Part shown: one piece after another, positions 33,789-44,400 of the stretch | Position numbering within the stretch: position 1 is the stretch's first letter | How the letters are laid out: each line of letters begins with the position of its first letter | Source: Caldilineaceae bacterium | GTDB lineage: Bacteria > Chloroflexota > Anaerolineae > Caldilineales > Caldilineaceae | Direction of reading: 5' to 3' | NCBI GenBank assembly: GCA_020846635.1 | Contig: JADLDO010000007.1 | Coordinates: forward strand, 28,143 to 92,142 | DNA length: 64,000 nucleotides | The notes under the pieces: generated by a model | Seen by the model: only the letters and a program-made list of their open reading frames with translations | Database searches by the model: none | Told to the model about the DNA's origin: nothing | Translations under genes and position numbers: made by a program

Positions 33789-36700
33789 TTAGGGATTCTT
33801 ATAGATGCCCGGCAGGATCAGCTGCGGCGTGGGTTCGTTGGGCGAATTCTCGCTGCAATTCTCGTCTACCACAATGGTATGTGTACCGATTGTGACGTTG
33901 CCATAGGTGTCTGTAACCTCTGCGCGCACGTCATAGGTGCTGCATTTGGCATAGACGTGGCTGATTTCAGGCGTGGTCTGTGAAGGGCTGTAGGGCGTGC
34001 CGTCGCCAAAGTCCCAGCGATAGCTGACCGCTTCGCCCTCTGCCAGCGTTGCTGTGAGCATCGTCAGCAAGCTCCCATTCTGCGGGGTCGTGTCGCTGAT
34101 GATCGCTGTGGATGGGTTGGCCCAAGTCCAGTCCAGCAGCGTCCCCAACAGTTCGGAACGGGTGGTCGGCGTCACGTTCAACGAAGCATTGAAGGTGTTG
34201 CTCATCCCTTCCAGCCCGAAGGTTGTGTAGGCAGTGCGCCCCAGGTAGGTGATGCCGGGATTCTCCAGTGACGGCTGCTCGCGCTTCACCAGGGCTACAG
34301 TGCCGTCCGCCAAGTTGTGAATCCCTGGATAGTAGAGGACTGGCACACTGCCAAAGTCATCGCCACCTGCGGGGGCCTCTGGGACACCATAGAGCTCGTT
34401 ATCGACTTCGTCGATGTAGGGTTGGTTGATGAGGGCCTCAAGTTCGATCTGGTCGCGCACTTCCCCACCGGGGTTAGCGGTGGTATGAACATTGATATAG
34501 AGGTTGCCCGCAAATAGATCCGTGATCTCGTTCGTGGTGAGGCTCGGCGTGACCACACCCGACAGGGTCAGACTGTCTGTGACAAAGACAGGTAAGGTTA
34601 GGCCCGCAATATCCGCCAGATCGCGAATGACGGGGCCTGCAACGCCAGGCGCGCCGGTGTGAATGTGCGCGCCGGTGACGGTGATGGGCGTGGTGTCGGT
34701 TGGCATCACCGTGACGGAGAACTCCAGGCGGTTGGCGTCTCGATCATAATAGAGGAAAAAGTCGCCGCTTGTGTCTGTGTTTACGGGGGGTGTCTCCTCA
34801 TCGCCGGAAAGCTCTCCTTCGGCGATATAGGCGCGTGTTTTGGTGAGATCAACGGCTAGATCCTGGAATACCTGCGGCGCATCGTTGGCAGGCAGGATGA
34901 GTGTGGTGGGCGTCTGCTCGTCAGTAACGCTGTCTTGGAGCCAGTTGGCGCCCAGGTTCGCCCCATAGAAGAAAGGCCCTGACCCGCCGTTGATTGCATC
35001 CGCATTGAGCGTTGCAGCCAGGTCTTGACCCATGGCGATCAGCGCGCCGCCATTGTTGAGATATTCCGTTAGCCGGTCGGTTTCCTCAATGCTGAAGCCG
35101 GCTGCTGTCACATAATTGTCGCCCGTGAAGTAGAGGATCGCTTTGTAGGCGAGCAGTGTCGTGGGGTCCGGCAGATTCTCAAGATCATAGTTGACAACTT
35201 CGTAGGTATAGCCTAGCTCCTCCAGCGCATTTGTGTAATACCAGAGGTAATCAGAGTTGAAGTAGCCTACGAGTGGCCCTACATCACTGAAATCGTTGTC
35301 GAGAATCAGCACATCCGCCAGCGCAGTCGCATGGGTGGCGCGCGCCCAGGCGGGCATGTGCGCGTCGTGCGTTGGCCCGTCGAGCAGGATATAGCCCTGG
35401 TTCTCGCCCAGTCCTTGACCCGTCGCCGAATTGAAGGTCACGCTGATCGTCTTGGTTTCGCCCGGTGCGAGACTGAGCGAGGCAGGTTCGACCGTGAAGC
35501 CGGGCAGGCTCGTCGTCTGTGTGAAGCCGTCGCCGGTGTAGAGCGTGCTGAGGTTATAGGTTTCGGCGGCGTTGGCGACGCTGGTCACCATCACGCCAAT
35601 CGTCTGCTGCGTGCCGGTGGGCACCAGTCCGAAGCTGAGGCTCGGCGGATCCAGGATGACGCCTGGATCAATGACGTGGGTCAAATCCAGGCGACCCGCG
35701 CCCATGTCGAGCGGCTGCGCCGGGGTTGTGCCATCTGCCAGGTAGATGTCCATATACTTGGAGGTAGACATCAAGGCAGACTTGACGTAGGCGGGCGACC
35801 AGTTGGGATGCGCTTGCAGCACCAATGCCGCAGCGCCAGCGACATGGGGGGAGGCCATTGATGTACCGGACACCTGACCATAGCCCAAATGACGCGCTTC
35901 GCCTGTCACGTTCGGCGCATAGCCTTGTGCCAGGATATTGACACCGGGCGCAGTAATATCCGGCTTCAAGGTGTTGCCCACGCCAGGGCCGCGGCTGCTA
36001 AAGGAAACGATCCGGTCGGGGTCATTGCCTTTTTGGAACGCGCTGGTACTGATCTGGATGATCGCCGTTGCCGGATTGTCGGCAGAGTGGGCGGTATAGT
36101 AGTTGACGAGCGCGACACCATTGTCATGACCAATGAAGATGGAGGACTTGGTGACTTGATCGCCGACAGCGCCGGGGGCCATATTCACAATTTCGTTACC
36201 GCCAGCCGCATGGTTGTAGATGACAATAAAGTCTGCGCCTGCCTGCTCGGCATTGAGCACCTTGACCCCATACTCGCAGTCGCCGCGCTGGATCAGCGCC
36301 GCCTTCCCCGTGAAGGTGCCTGCGGCCCAGGCGGAACAGCCGTTGATATTGCCTGGGTTTACGGCAACCGAGGGCAGATAGGGGTAGTTGAGCACCTGGC
36401 TGATGGGCAAGGAGGCCCCAAAGTCGGCGCTGGCAAAGGCAATGTCTTGCAGGGCCGGGTCGGTGGGAAGGCTCACCCTGCCTGTGGCGAGTGTGCCACT
36501 GGTGCTGCTTGCCGCAACGCTGATGTAATCGGCTGAGGGATGATCGGAGGTCGATGAGCCAGGGCCGGCATTGCCGGTTGACATCGAGACAAAGACGCCC
36601 GCATTGGTCGCGTTGATCAGTGCTTGATCCAGGGGGTCAAATTCGCCGCCGCTGCTGCCGGGGCCGCCACCCCAGGAGTTGTTCACCACATCCGCACCGT

Positions 36701-37697
36701 CTTTGACAACATCCTCAAGCGCGGCTAGACCTTCGGTTGTGTAGAAGGACTCGATGCCGTTGACGCTGGCATAGAAGACCCGGTAACTCATGACATAGGC
36801 GCGGGGTGCAACACCGCTTATCGTGCCAATATTGAGCCCCAAGTAGGTGACATCTGTCACCACTTCGCCCGCAGCGGTTGAGGAGGTGTGCATGCCATGC
36901 GATGTGCCGTTCTCACCGGGCCAGGGATTTTCATCACCGGGCGCGGGTGGATCCCAGGGGCGGAAATAGGCGCGCGAGACGATGATCTTGCCATTGTTGT
37001 TGGCTGTCAGCCCCAAACCGTTGGGGCCATAGCCGGAGGGATAGGTGTAGCCTGTCCCGTCCATCATAGGCGCGTCTTTGTGAACGCCGCCATCAACGGA
37101 AGCAAACTTGATGCCCGCGCCCCCATTTTCGCGGCCACCGATGGCGGGATCATTCCAAAGAAGTGGCGCATTGATCAGCGCTGTGCTGGTATAGAGCTGC
37201 GTATAGTAGGGCTGGTCGAGATAGACCATCTTGACCCCAGGAATCTGGGCGAGACGGCGGCGCGCCTCCTCGCGATCCATCGACCCGACATCGACGGAAA
37301 TTCCATTAAAGAGCACCTGGTAAGTGGCTTGCTCGGCAGTATTCGTTTCGTTGATAAAGGTGCTGACTGTGGCGTCGGGGACTGCTGCCTGCATGGCACC
37401 GACAAAAGCAGCCTGTTCCGCCTGCAATTGGCTGATGTAGGCTTGAGCATCGGCAGCATTGATGTCCAACGTGCCATTGGCAGAAGCCGCTTGTACCTGT
37501 TCCCCGTAGGCAGCCGCCAGGGGAGGTGCCTGCAACTCAACAATCAATCGAGGAGATGGCTGTGCAACTTGCGCGGCAACATCGCTTGAGCCATCACTGA
37601 CTGCCGGCGGTGGCACTTCGGCAGCTGCTACCTGCGTAAAGAGCAGCAAAAAGACAAGTGCCGCCGACAGATTCCGCAAGAACGGTATTCTTCGCAT
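33789..37697 (-). CDS. Large secreted S8 subtilisin-like peptidase with PA, CHRD and PKD domains
   Basis: A 1302-residue exported protease. Signal peptide about 1-26; an inhibitor I9-like propeptide follows to about 165. The catalytic triad is D202 (SVDGGVH), H267 (TSHGMHTSS) and S613 (GTSMASPHVAGAAAL), with the oxyanion Asn in VVNNSWGG near 340. A PA domain is inserted at about 425-550. After the catalytic domain come a fibronectin-like segment, a CHRD domain at about 950-1090 (GAHIHTGAPGVAGPV) and a PKD domain at about 1215-1285 (YRWDFGDGTPY, ISHVYAK). The tail LILPGIYKNP resembles the short C-terminal motif frequent in Chloroflexota secreted proteins. The His motif (HGMHTSS for HGTHVAG) is unusual. 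Confidence 0.95.
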   Translation of the reverse strand: MRRIPFLRNLSAALVFLLLFTQVAAAEVPPPAVSDGSSDVAAQVAQPSPRLIVELQAPPLAAAYGEQVQAASANGTLDINAADAQAYISQLQAEQAAFVGAMQAAVPDATVSTFINETNTAEQATYQVLFNGISVDVGSMDREEARRRLAQIPGVKMVYLDQPYYTQLYTSTALINAPLLWNDPAIGGRENGGAGIKFASVDGGVHKDAPMMDGTGYTYPSGYGPNGLGLTANNNGKIIVSRAYFRPWDPPAPGDENPWPGENGTSHGMHTSSTAAGEVVTDVTYLGLNIGTISGVAPRAYVMSYRVFYASVNGIESFYTTEGLAALEDVVKDGADVVNNSWGGGPGSSGGEFDPLDQALINATNAGVFVSMSTGNAGPGSSTSDHPSADYISVAASSTSGTLATGRVSLPTDPALQDIAFASADFGASLPISQVLNYPYLPSVAVNPGNINGCSAWAAGTFTGKAALIQRGDCEYGVKVLNAEQAGADFIVIYNHAAGGNEIVNMAPGAVGDQVTKSSIFIGHDNGVALVNYYTAHSADNPATAIIQISTSAFQKGNDPDRIVSFSSRGPGVGNTLKPDITAPGVNILAQGYAPNVTGEARHLGYGQVSGTSMASPHVAGAAALVLQAHPNWSPAYVKSALMSTSKYMDIYLADGTTPAQPLDMGAGRLDLTHVIDPGVILDPPSLSFGLVPTGTQQTIGVMVTSVANAAETYNLSTLYTGDGFTQTTSLPGFTVEPASLSLAPGETKTISVTFNSATGQGLGENQGYILLDGPTHDAHMPAWARATHATALADVLILDNDFSDVGPLVGYFNSDYLWYYTNALEELGYTYEVVNYDLENLPDPTTLLAYKAILYFTGDNYVTAAGFSIEETDRLTEYLNNGGALIAMGQDLAATLNADAINGGSGPFFYGANLGANWLQDSVTDEQTPTTLILPANDAPQVFQDLAVDLTKTRAYIAEGELSGDEETPPVNTDTSGDFFLYYDRDANRLEFSVTVMPTDTTPITVTGAHIHTGAPGVAGPVIRDLADIAGLTLPVFVTDSLTLSGVVTPSLTTNEITDLFAGNLYINVHTTANPGGEVRDQIELEALINQPYIDEVDNELYGVPEAPAGGDDFGSVPVLYYPGIHNLADGTVALVKREQPSLENPGITYLGRTAYTTFGLEGMSNTFNASLNVTPTTRSELLGTLLDWTWANPSTAIISDTTPQNGSLLTMLTATLAEGEAVSYRWDFGDGTPYSPSQTTPEISHVYAKCSTYDVRAEVTDTYGNVTIGTHTIVVDENCSENSPNEPTPQLILPGIYKNP

Positions 37698-38035
37698 AGG
37701 GAATTCTCCAGTTACCCTTCTAGAAACAGCACTGCATGAAGAAGATGGAGGCTACCGCGTAGAGAAGTCAGCGGTAGTAGCGCATGATGAGGATAAAGCA
37801 AAAATTGGCGGTTGGCAAGAGGCTCATCAACATTAACAGGCTTGTCGCTGGATATCCCACACTGGAACCAATCGAGTGTTCGCTTGTCTGTATCGCAACT
37901 TGTGTCCTGATTCTATAACTCGATTTATTGTATCTGCCGCGCCATCCACTTTACTAAAGATATACCTAAAAGTATCTGAAATGGAAGATTTAGCGAGAAC
38001 TGATCTCATAACGACGATCAGTGAAAGGAGCCAAG
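37698..38035. other. Divergent intergenic region, AT-rich
   Basis: This separates the subtilase (minus) and PRC-barrel (plus) genes. It is more AT-rich than its surroundings, with a weak inverted repeat CTACCGC/GCGGTAG near 37752-37777. No convincing promoter boxes or gene could be assigned. Confidence 0.4.
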
Positions 38036-38926
38036 ATGCTACGCAGGGCATATGGACTCATTGGGGCCAAGATTCACGCAATTGACGGTGAAATGGGCCA
38101 TGTTGACGATTTTTATTTCGATGACCTTGAGTGGACTGTTCGCTATATGATCGTTCGCACCGGGTCATGGTTTTCAGAAAAACAGGTCATGCTCTCACCT
38201 GCTGTGATTCGCGATGTGGTGTGGGAAGAGGAAGCGATGTATGTGGATCTGACACAGGATCAGGTGAAAAACAGCCCCGATCTGGACATGGAAAAACCTA
38301 TCACCCGCGAACAAGAGATGGAACTGGCGAGTTACTACCGGTGGCCCACCTACTGGCCCGCGGGAGCCGTCACGGGCATCGGCACGATGGGCGCGCCCGG
38401 CGCAGGTATCTTCCCTCCCGGCGCGCCAGTCGCAGACATGCCCGGTACGGATGTACCCAGCGAGATCGCCACTGACATCTTTAGCACAGATATTTCAAAC
38501 GCAAGCCTGTTAAATCAGGAGGTGTCGAACACGGCAGAAACCAAGACCGCAGCCGAACTTAGGCGGGCCGCACAAGCGGAGGGCCTCGACCATTATATAC
38601 ATGGTATAAAGGAAATTACAGGCTATCATATCGCCGCGACCGATGGTGATATCGGCCATGTTGATGATTTCTTTATCGACGAGGAGAGTTGGCAGATCAA
38701 CTATCTGCTGGTAGAGACAGGTGGTTGGTTGACAGGTCGAAAAGTGCTGATTTCGCCGAAGTGGATTACAGAGATTAGCTGGACAGATTCCGATGTGCGC
38801 GTGAAGGCGACGCGCGAGCAGGTCAAGAACAGCCCGGAGTACGATCCGCATGGAACCGGAATCATTGACCGTCGCTATGAGAGCGATCTGCATACACATT
38901 ATGGTTTCCCGCCCTATTGGGTCTGA
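38036..38926 (+). CDS. Double PRC-barrel domain protein
   Basis: A 296-residue protein with two homologous PRC-barrel domains. The first (about 1-95) has IHAIDGEMGHVDDFYFDDLE and ends in QVKNSP. The second (about 185-290) has ATDGDIGHVDDFFIDEES and QVKNSPEYDP. A Pro/Gly/Ala-rich linker joins them. PRC barrels bind partner proteins, for example in photosynthetic reaction centres and RimM; stand-alone copies are often stress- or envelope-related. There is no signal peptide. The ATG follows AAAGGAG with 5-nt spacing; a GTG 15 nt earlier is within that site and is rejected. Confidence 0.9.
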   Translation: MLRRAYGLIGAKIHAIDGEMGHVDDFYFDDLEWTVRYMIVRTGSWFSEKQVMLSPAVIRDVVWEEEAMYVDLTQDQVKNSPDLDMEKPITREQEMELASYYRWPTYWPAGAVTGIGTMGAPGAGIFPPGAPVADMPGTDVPSEIATDIFSTDISNASLLNQEVSNTAETKTAAELRRAAQAEGLDHYIHGIKEITGYHIAATDGDIGHVDDFFIDEESWQINYLLVETGGWLTGRKVLISPKWITEISWTDSDVRVKATREQVKNSPEYDPHGTGIIDRRYESDLHTHYGFPPYWV

Positions 38927-39261
38927 TGTCAGAAGGGGAGAATTTCTCCCTTCCCTCTCCAACACTTTGCCCCTACCGTAAGAGACGCCCGCTATGAGCA
39001 TCGGTGAGGCGTCTCGAATTCTACTTGTGTAGAATTGCATCAGCGCGTACACTATAGCTGCCGCCGAAGTAACAACCCCAAATCTTGGCTTTCTGTTGTT
39101 GGTTATTGTCCTCTGCCCCCCATTTTCTATCACGTCGCCGCCTGTGGATTCACAGGAATCTCATAAGTCATGGGGTCCGTACCAGGACTTTCTCTGGCGT
39201 ATTGCGCCTGCAACCCGCAGACCAGGACCGGCCCCAAATATCCAAAGGAGATGGCACAGAT
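38927..39261. other. Intergenic region with two tandem hairpins
   Basis: GAGACGCC (38982-38989) pairs with 39008-39015. Immediately after it AATTCTAC (39017-39024) pairs with 39029-39036 around a 4-nt loop. They probably end the PRC-barrel transcript. The rest holds the leader of the RTX-like gene; an open frame running from 39085 into that gene lacks a start signal. Confidence 0.55.
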
Positions 39262-41439
39262 ATGGGCACATATCGATTGTTACGCGTCTTTGGCAAACGG
39301 TTGATGCCGCAGTTGCTTAGGATGGGGAAAAAGAGCCTGTTGATTGGCGCGCTGGTGGCTTGCCTATTGCCCCAGACGTTGCTGGCTGCTGTCACGTCCG
39401 ATGTGACGGCAGGCGTGTTGATGGTGGCGAGTGATGATGCTGATCCTATCGCCGTTACATGCGATGGGGGGAACGTAAAGGTCAATGGCGCTGACCCGAC
39501 GGGCGGCCCCTTCGCTTGCAACACCATCACGGCGATGGATGTGACGGGTGGGCCGGGTGACAATCTCATCGATCTGAATGTCGTGGACAGCGTGGTATTT
39601 ACTTCGCTGGTGACGGTCACGGTCGATGGGGCCGGGGCAAACGATGTCATTACCGGCACATTTTTGGCCGATACGCTCAACGGCGGCGAAGGCAACGATA
39701 CGATTACGGGCCATCGCGGCGGCGATACAGTGAACGGCGGCGCGGGCGATGATACCATGATCTGGAACAACGGCGACGGCTCCGACACCAACGATGGTGG
39801 TGGCGGCAATGACACCACCATTGTAAACGGTGGCGGTTTGAGCGAGACATTCACGATTACACCGGCGACCACTGGTGTACTTTTCCAGCGGCTCACACAA
39901 GTTCCATTTTCTGTGAACATCATCTCGACAACCGAGAACCTGGAACTCAACGGCAATGCCGGCGACGAAACTGTGACCGGCACGACCGGGTTAAGTGGCG
40001 TGATCACGATGACGCTTAATGGCGGCGATGGCAACGACACGATTACGGGTGGCGATGGCCCCGACACGCTCAATGGCGATGGCGGCAACGATACGCTGAC
40101 CGGCTTCCGCGGCAGTGACACGGTCAATGGCGGCGAGGGTGACGACACCATGATCTGGAACAACGGTGATGGTTCCGACACCAACGATGGCGGCGGTGGC
40201 AACGACACAACCATTGTGAACGGAGGCGGCTTGAGCGAGACATTTACGATTACGCCAACGGGTACGAGTGTCCGCCTTGACCGGCTCACGCAAGTCCCAT
40301 TTTTCGTGGACATCATTTCCACGACTGAGAACCTGGAACTCAACGGCAATGCGGGCGATGAAATCGTGACCGGCACTGAAGAATTGAGCGGCGTCATCAC
40401 GATAACGATCAATGGCGGTGATGGCAATGACAGCATCACCGGCGGCGACGGCCCTGACACGATTAATGGCGATGCCGGGGATGATACGCTGGTGGGCTTC
40501 AAAGGCGCGGACGCGGTGAATGGTGGCGATGGCGACGACACCATAATCTGGAACCCCGGTGACGGCAATGACACGAATGATGGCGGCAGCGGCAACGATA
40601 CGACCGTCGTCAACGGTACCGGAATTAGTGAAACCTTTTCGATTACACCGACGGGTACGAGCGTATTCTTCCAGCGAACCGTTCCAAGTTTCTTCTCCGT
40701 GGACATCCTTCCGACGACCGAAAACCTACTGCTGAATGCAAGAGGGGGGGCTGATACGGTGACAGGCGCGTCGGGGCTGAGCGGTGTGATCACGATGACA
40801 CTCAACGGCGGCGATGGCGATGACGACATTACCGGCGGCGACGGCCCCGACACGCTCAATGGCGGTGATGGCCCGGACGCGCTCAATGGGAGTGACGGCG
40901 ATGATATTCTGGTTGGCTTCAAGGGCGACGATACGATGAATGGCGGATCGGGCAACGATACGCTGGTTTGGAACAACGGCGATGGCTCTGACCTGATGGA
41001 TGGTGGCGACGGTGATGATACAGTGGTGGTCAACGGCGGCGCGATCAGCGAGACGTTTGCCATCACACCGGCTGAGATTGTGGCTGCCGCGGGTCTGCAT
41101 GCTCCTTTGGTGGGCAGCGTCTTCTTTGAACGGGTGTCACCGAATCCATTTGAGCTTGACATCGAGGCGGAAAGCGTGGAGGTCAACGGCAATGACGGCA
41201 GCGATACGCTCAATGTGACGCCGCTCGATTACACCGATGTGTTCTTTAACGGTGGCAGCCAGGCGACCGCCGATATACTCCGGGTGGATGCACAGAACCG
41301 TACGGTGCAAGTGAATCCCAACCAGATCGTGGTGACGGGCAAGCAGCCGGTCACATTCTCGGATGTGGAGGTTGTGGAGATACTCAACGACGCGCTGCCT
41401 GTGAAGCTCTACTTCCCGTTGATCAAGTTGAATGACTAG
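39262..41439 (+). CDS. Secreted RTX-like calcium-binding repeat protein
   Basis: A 725-residue exported protein. The signal peptide covers about 1-44 (KKSLLIGALVACLLPQTLLA). The body consists of four long units of 131 residues, each with several hemolysin-type nonapeptide-like turns (GGDGNDTITGGDGPDTLNG, GGEGDDT, GGGGNDTT) and a less acidic part (SETFTITPTGTSV, TTENLELNGNAGD). These Asp/Gly turns bind Ca2+ in parallel beta-rolls. The C-terminus is VKLYFPLIKLND, similar to the tail of the neighbouring subtilase. No type 1 secretion genes are near, and the Sec-type signal argues against T1SS. An AAAGGAG lies 11-12 nt before the ATG. Confidence 0.9.
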   Translation: MGTYRLLRVFGKRLMPQLLRMGKKSLLIGALVACLLPQTLLAAVTSDVTAGVLMVASDDADPIAVTCDGGNVKVNGADPTGGPFACNTITAMDVTGGPGDNLIDLNVVDSVVFTSLVTVTVDGAGANDVITGTFLADTLNGGEGNDTITGHRGGDTVNGGAGDDTMIWNNGDGSDTNDGGGGNDTTIVNGGGLSETFTITPATTGVLFQRLTQVPFSVNIISTTENLELNGNAGDETVTGTTGLSGVITMTLNGGDGNDTITGGDGPDTLNGDGGNDTLTGFRGSDTVNGGEGDDTMIWNNGDGSDTNDGGGGNDTTIVNGGGLSETFTITPTGTSVRLDRLTQVPFFVDIISTTENLELNGNAGDEIVTGTEELSGVITITINGGDGNDSITGGDGPDTINGDAGDDTLVGFKGADAVNGGDGDDTIIWNPGDGNDTNDGGSGNDTTVVNGTGISETFSITPTGTSVFFQRTVPSFFSVDILPTTENLLLNARGGADTVTGASGLSGVITMTLNGGDGDDDITGGDGPDTLNGGDGPDALNGSDGDDILVGFKGDDTMNGGSGNDTLVWNNGDGSDLMDGGDGDDTVVVNGGAISETFAITPAEIVAAAGLHAPLVGSVFFERVSPNPFELDIEAESVEVNGNDGSDTLNVTPLDYTDVFFNGGSQATADILRVDAQNRTVQVNPNQIVVTGKQPVTFSDVEVVEILNDALPVKLYFPLIKLND
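39598..41100 (+). repeat. Four tandem 393-bp units inside the RTX-like gene
   Basis: Units begin at 39598, 39991, 40384 and 40777, exactly 393 bp (131 codons) apart. Units 1-3 are full length; the fourth is partial and altered. The conserved period with no indels suggests recent amplification or selection on register. Confidence 0.85.
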
Positions 41440-41455
41440 CTGATGTACCGCAGGC

Positions 41456-41493
41456 GCGAGGCCGCTGGATGGTTTACCGTCCGGCGGCCTCGC
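41456..41493. terminator. Hairpin between convergent RTX-like and lamin-tail genes
   Basis: GCGAGGCCGC (41456-41465) pairs perfectly with 41484-41493 across an 18-nt loop. It begins 17 nt after the RTX-like stop, and its right half covers the last codons and stop region of the opposing gene. The preceding AGCTGATGTACCGCAG belongs to the dispersed repeat also found at 6160-6184. Confidence 0.65.
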
Positions 41494-44400
41494 TGCTGTA
41501 AACTCGCACCAAATCACTCTCGAAGCGGAGAAGCACCCGATAACCGTCGTTCCACGGCGCGGCTTTGCCGAATTGGCCGACGATGCCTGTGACCTGGAAC
41601 TGCTCGCCTTTTTGCACATAGGGGCGTCGCCAACCGAGGCTCGCGCGTATGGTGACGCGGATCGGTGGCGCGTCGGGATTGGCGGGGTCGCCGAGGAAGA
41701 TGCTGTCGCCTTGCCAGCCGGTGACAAGGCCGCTGAAACTCACCAAGCGCCCCTCCAGCGATTCGCCAATTTCGCTGACGGTGATGGGCAGCGGGACGAG
41801 CGGCGTACCCGGTGCAAAGGACCATGCCTGCCCCGGCTCTTCGATCTGAATCTCCATCTCACCGCGGAACGACTTGACCACGCCCCCGCGCACCAAGAGC
41901 CAATCCCCTTCCTGCATGGGCATAAACTCCCCCGCGCGCAAATAGACCTGGATACCTAATCCAGCGGTGGGCATGGGCACGCCGTTGGCATCGAGCGCGG
42001 CATCGGCTACATAGATGGCGGAAGGGAAAAGACCGGGCGGCACAATGACTTGACCGGTGAACTCTGTGATGGTCTCCAGCCCGCGCAGCTTTGCCAGCGC
42101 CACCGAACCGGGCGGGCCTGTGGCTTGTCCAAAGTTTGGGCTTTGCGGATCGCCGACATCGGTAGGATCGACGGGCGGGGGATCAGGTTCGGGCGGGGTG
42201 GTTGGCTCTGGCGGTGGGAAGGGTTGGTTGGCATGCCCTGGAGTGGGCGGCGTGCGTGATTGCCAATCGCCACCATCGGGGATGCGGCTCAAGGATGCCC
42301 CGGCGTCGCGCTGCTCCCAGGCGAGCCGATCCACCTGCGTGCCGTTAGCATCCAATAAGTCGAGAAAGTCGCCATCGTCATTCAGGCTCAGCCCGCTGTT
42401 GGCGCGCCAAAGCAGCAGCCGTTCGCCCGCGCCAATAAAGCGGTCACTCCCGAAGGTGAAGCGGCGGCTTCCCGTGGCGCTGGCCGCGTCACCCAATGAA
42501 TAGCCTGCCAGGGACAAGGGCGCGCTGCCGGAGTTGAACAGTTCGATGAACTCATCATCGCTGTTGACCTGTCCATCGCCGTTGTGGTCAGTACCGGGCG
42601 CGGGCAGCACCTCATTGATGAGCACAGCGCCACCCGCAGCCGGGGCGACAAAAATCGGCGCGGTGATGGCAAAATCGCCATCCAACTGCGTCGCCACAGC
42701 ATAGAGCATCGTGCCGGGTGCAGCAGGCAGGGTGAGCGTCCAACGACCATCGGTGGGGGGTAGGTCAAGTTGGCGCACAATCTGGTCGTCTTGCCAGAGC
42801 GCCAACCCCGCGCCGGTACTGCTGCTGTCGCCATAGGCAATGTGTAAGGTTAATTCTTTGGCGGGCGCAACGGTGCTGCCCATCCATTCGCCGCCCTCTG
42901 TGTGGAGTGTGAGCCACAGCCCTGGGGACGAGGTGAGCCAGCCGCGCCGCTGCCCTAGCGCGTCCAGGAGCGCGGACGCATTGCTGTCCGTCGCCGCCAG
43001 CCCGGTGTAGTGGGGTGCGAGGACGGATGCGCCGGGGAGGGGTGGCGTGCTGTTGCCCGCAGGCAGCAGGGGCATCTCTAAGCTCTGCCACAGCGCTTGC
43101 AGATCGGCCAGGTTGCCGGGCGCAGAGACGTTGTCGGCGGTTAGGAGGGGCGTGCGCTGGCTGGCATAGCCGATCTGCGGGGGGAGTTGGGCCAGCACAT
43201 TCTCTTTGGCGAGGAAATCATACAATTCACCCCAGCCCAGCAGGGAAGCGGTAATTTCGCTGTAGACAATCGCTTGATGACCTTCTGGATGATGCCAGCG
43301 CCAGGCAGGAAGGGCAACGGGGCCACTGCTTTGGGCGCTGACAACCATATCCGCAGGGGCGCGGTCGCTATCGGCAATGGCGGTAAAGTCCAGCCCCAAC
43401 GCACCCGCAGCCGCAAGCAAGATGTGGGGTGGCATCGTGCCGCCAGGGCTAAAGGTGCTGGCCGCGCCCAGCGACCCCCATTGGGCGATCATGCCGCCGT
43501 CCAGGGCAACAGGGGAATGGGCGGGCAGGCTGGGCAGGCTGAAGGTTCCAAAGGGATCGGGCGGCAGGAGCATGAAGCGGTGGCGTAGATCGCTGACGGT
43601 GGGATAGGGCGCGCCCGGAGCTTGGAAAAGGGCAGTCCGGCTGGGCATGTCGAGATGGCCCGCAAGACCCAAATTGGCATAACTTCCATCTTTCCAGGCC
43701 ACCGCATCCGCTACGGCTCCATCCGGGTCAAAGAGCAGCAGTTCATCGCCCTCGTCGGCCAATGCCATCTCACCCGCAGCAAGGGTGGTATCGGGCAGCA
43801 GTTGGGGGAGGGCGGGATCACTGTTGCCCCATTCGGCATCGGGGGCGCGACCCCAAATGGCGCGGAAGGTGCTGGCAGAGCGAGCGACGATCCAACTGGC
43901 TCCGGGGGAAAGAACAACGCTCTCCGGCAGGAACATCAGCCCTTCACGGTCGCCCGGCACTTCGGCATCGCCCAGCCGCCATCCGGCTAGGGCAATGGCT
44001 GCGTCACTACTGTTGCGTAAAACGATATATTCCTGGTCACTGCCCTCGGCATAGACTTGGGCAATGATGAGGGGAGAGGGCTGGAGACGGCGACCCCAAC
44101 CTATGGGCAGTGCTGTGGGCGATGGCATGGCCGTTGCGCTGGCAGTGGGGGTAGGCTGCGCGGGCGGTGCTGTGTAGGGCGCGCCAGGGCTGCCCAGGTC
44201 GCCGGCGGAACCAGGCCAGGGAGCATGGGCAGTCGTCCAGGTGGCCGCGGGTTCAAAGCTTGTGCGTTCGAGGCTGGCTCCATTGCTGATCTTGAGTGTG
44301 CCTTCGCCCCAAATCAATTGATCAACCGGCACGCCCCACGGTGTAATCAGGATCAACTCGTCTGCTTGGTTGGCAAGTTGCAGCCCGCTGTAGCCCATCT

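Noticed and set aside
39168..41213. A 681-codon minus-strand open frame opposite the RTX-like gene
   Set aside because: It is a shadow of the GC-rich, stop-free repeat units. Its translation is Ser/Pro/Val-rich low complexity with no start signal, while the plus strand has a signal peptide and RTX turns.
41456..41493. Transposon end or attachment site
   Set aside because: No transposase or target duplication is present; a hairpin between convergent genes is explained better as a transcript end.
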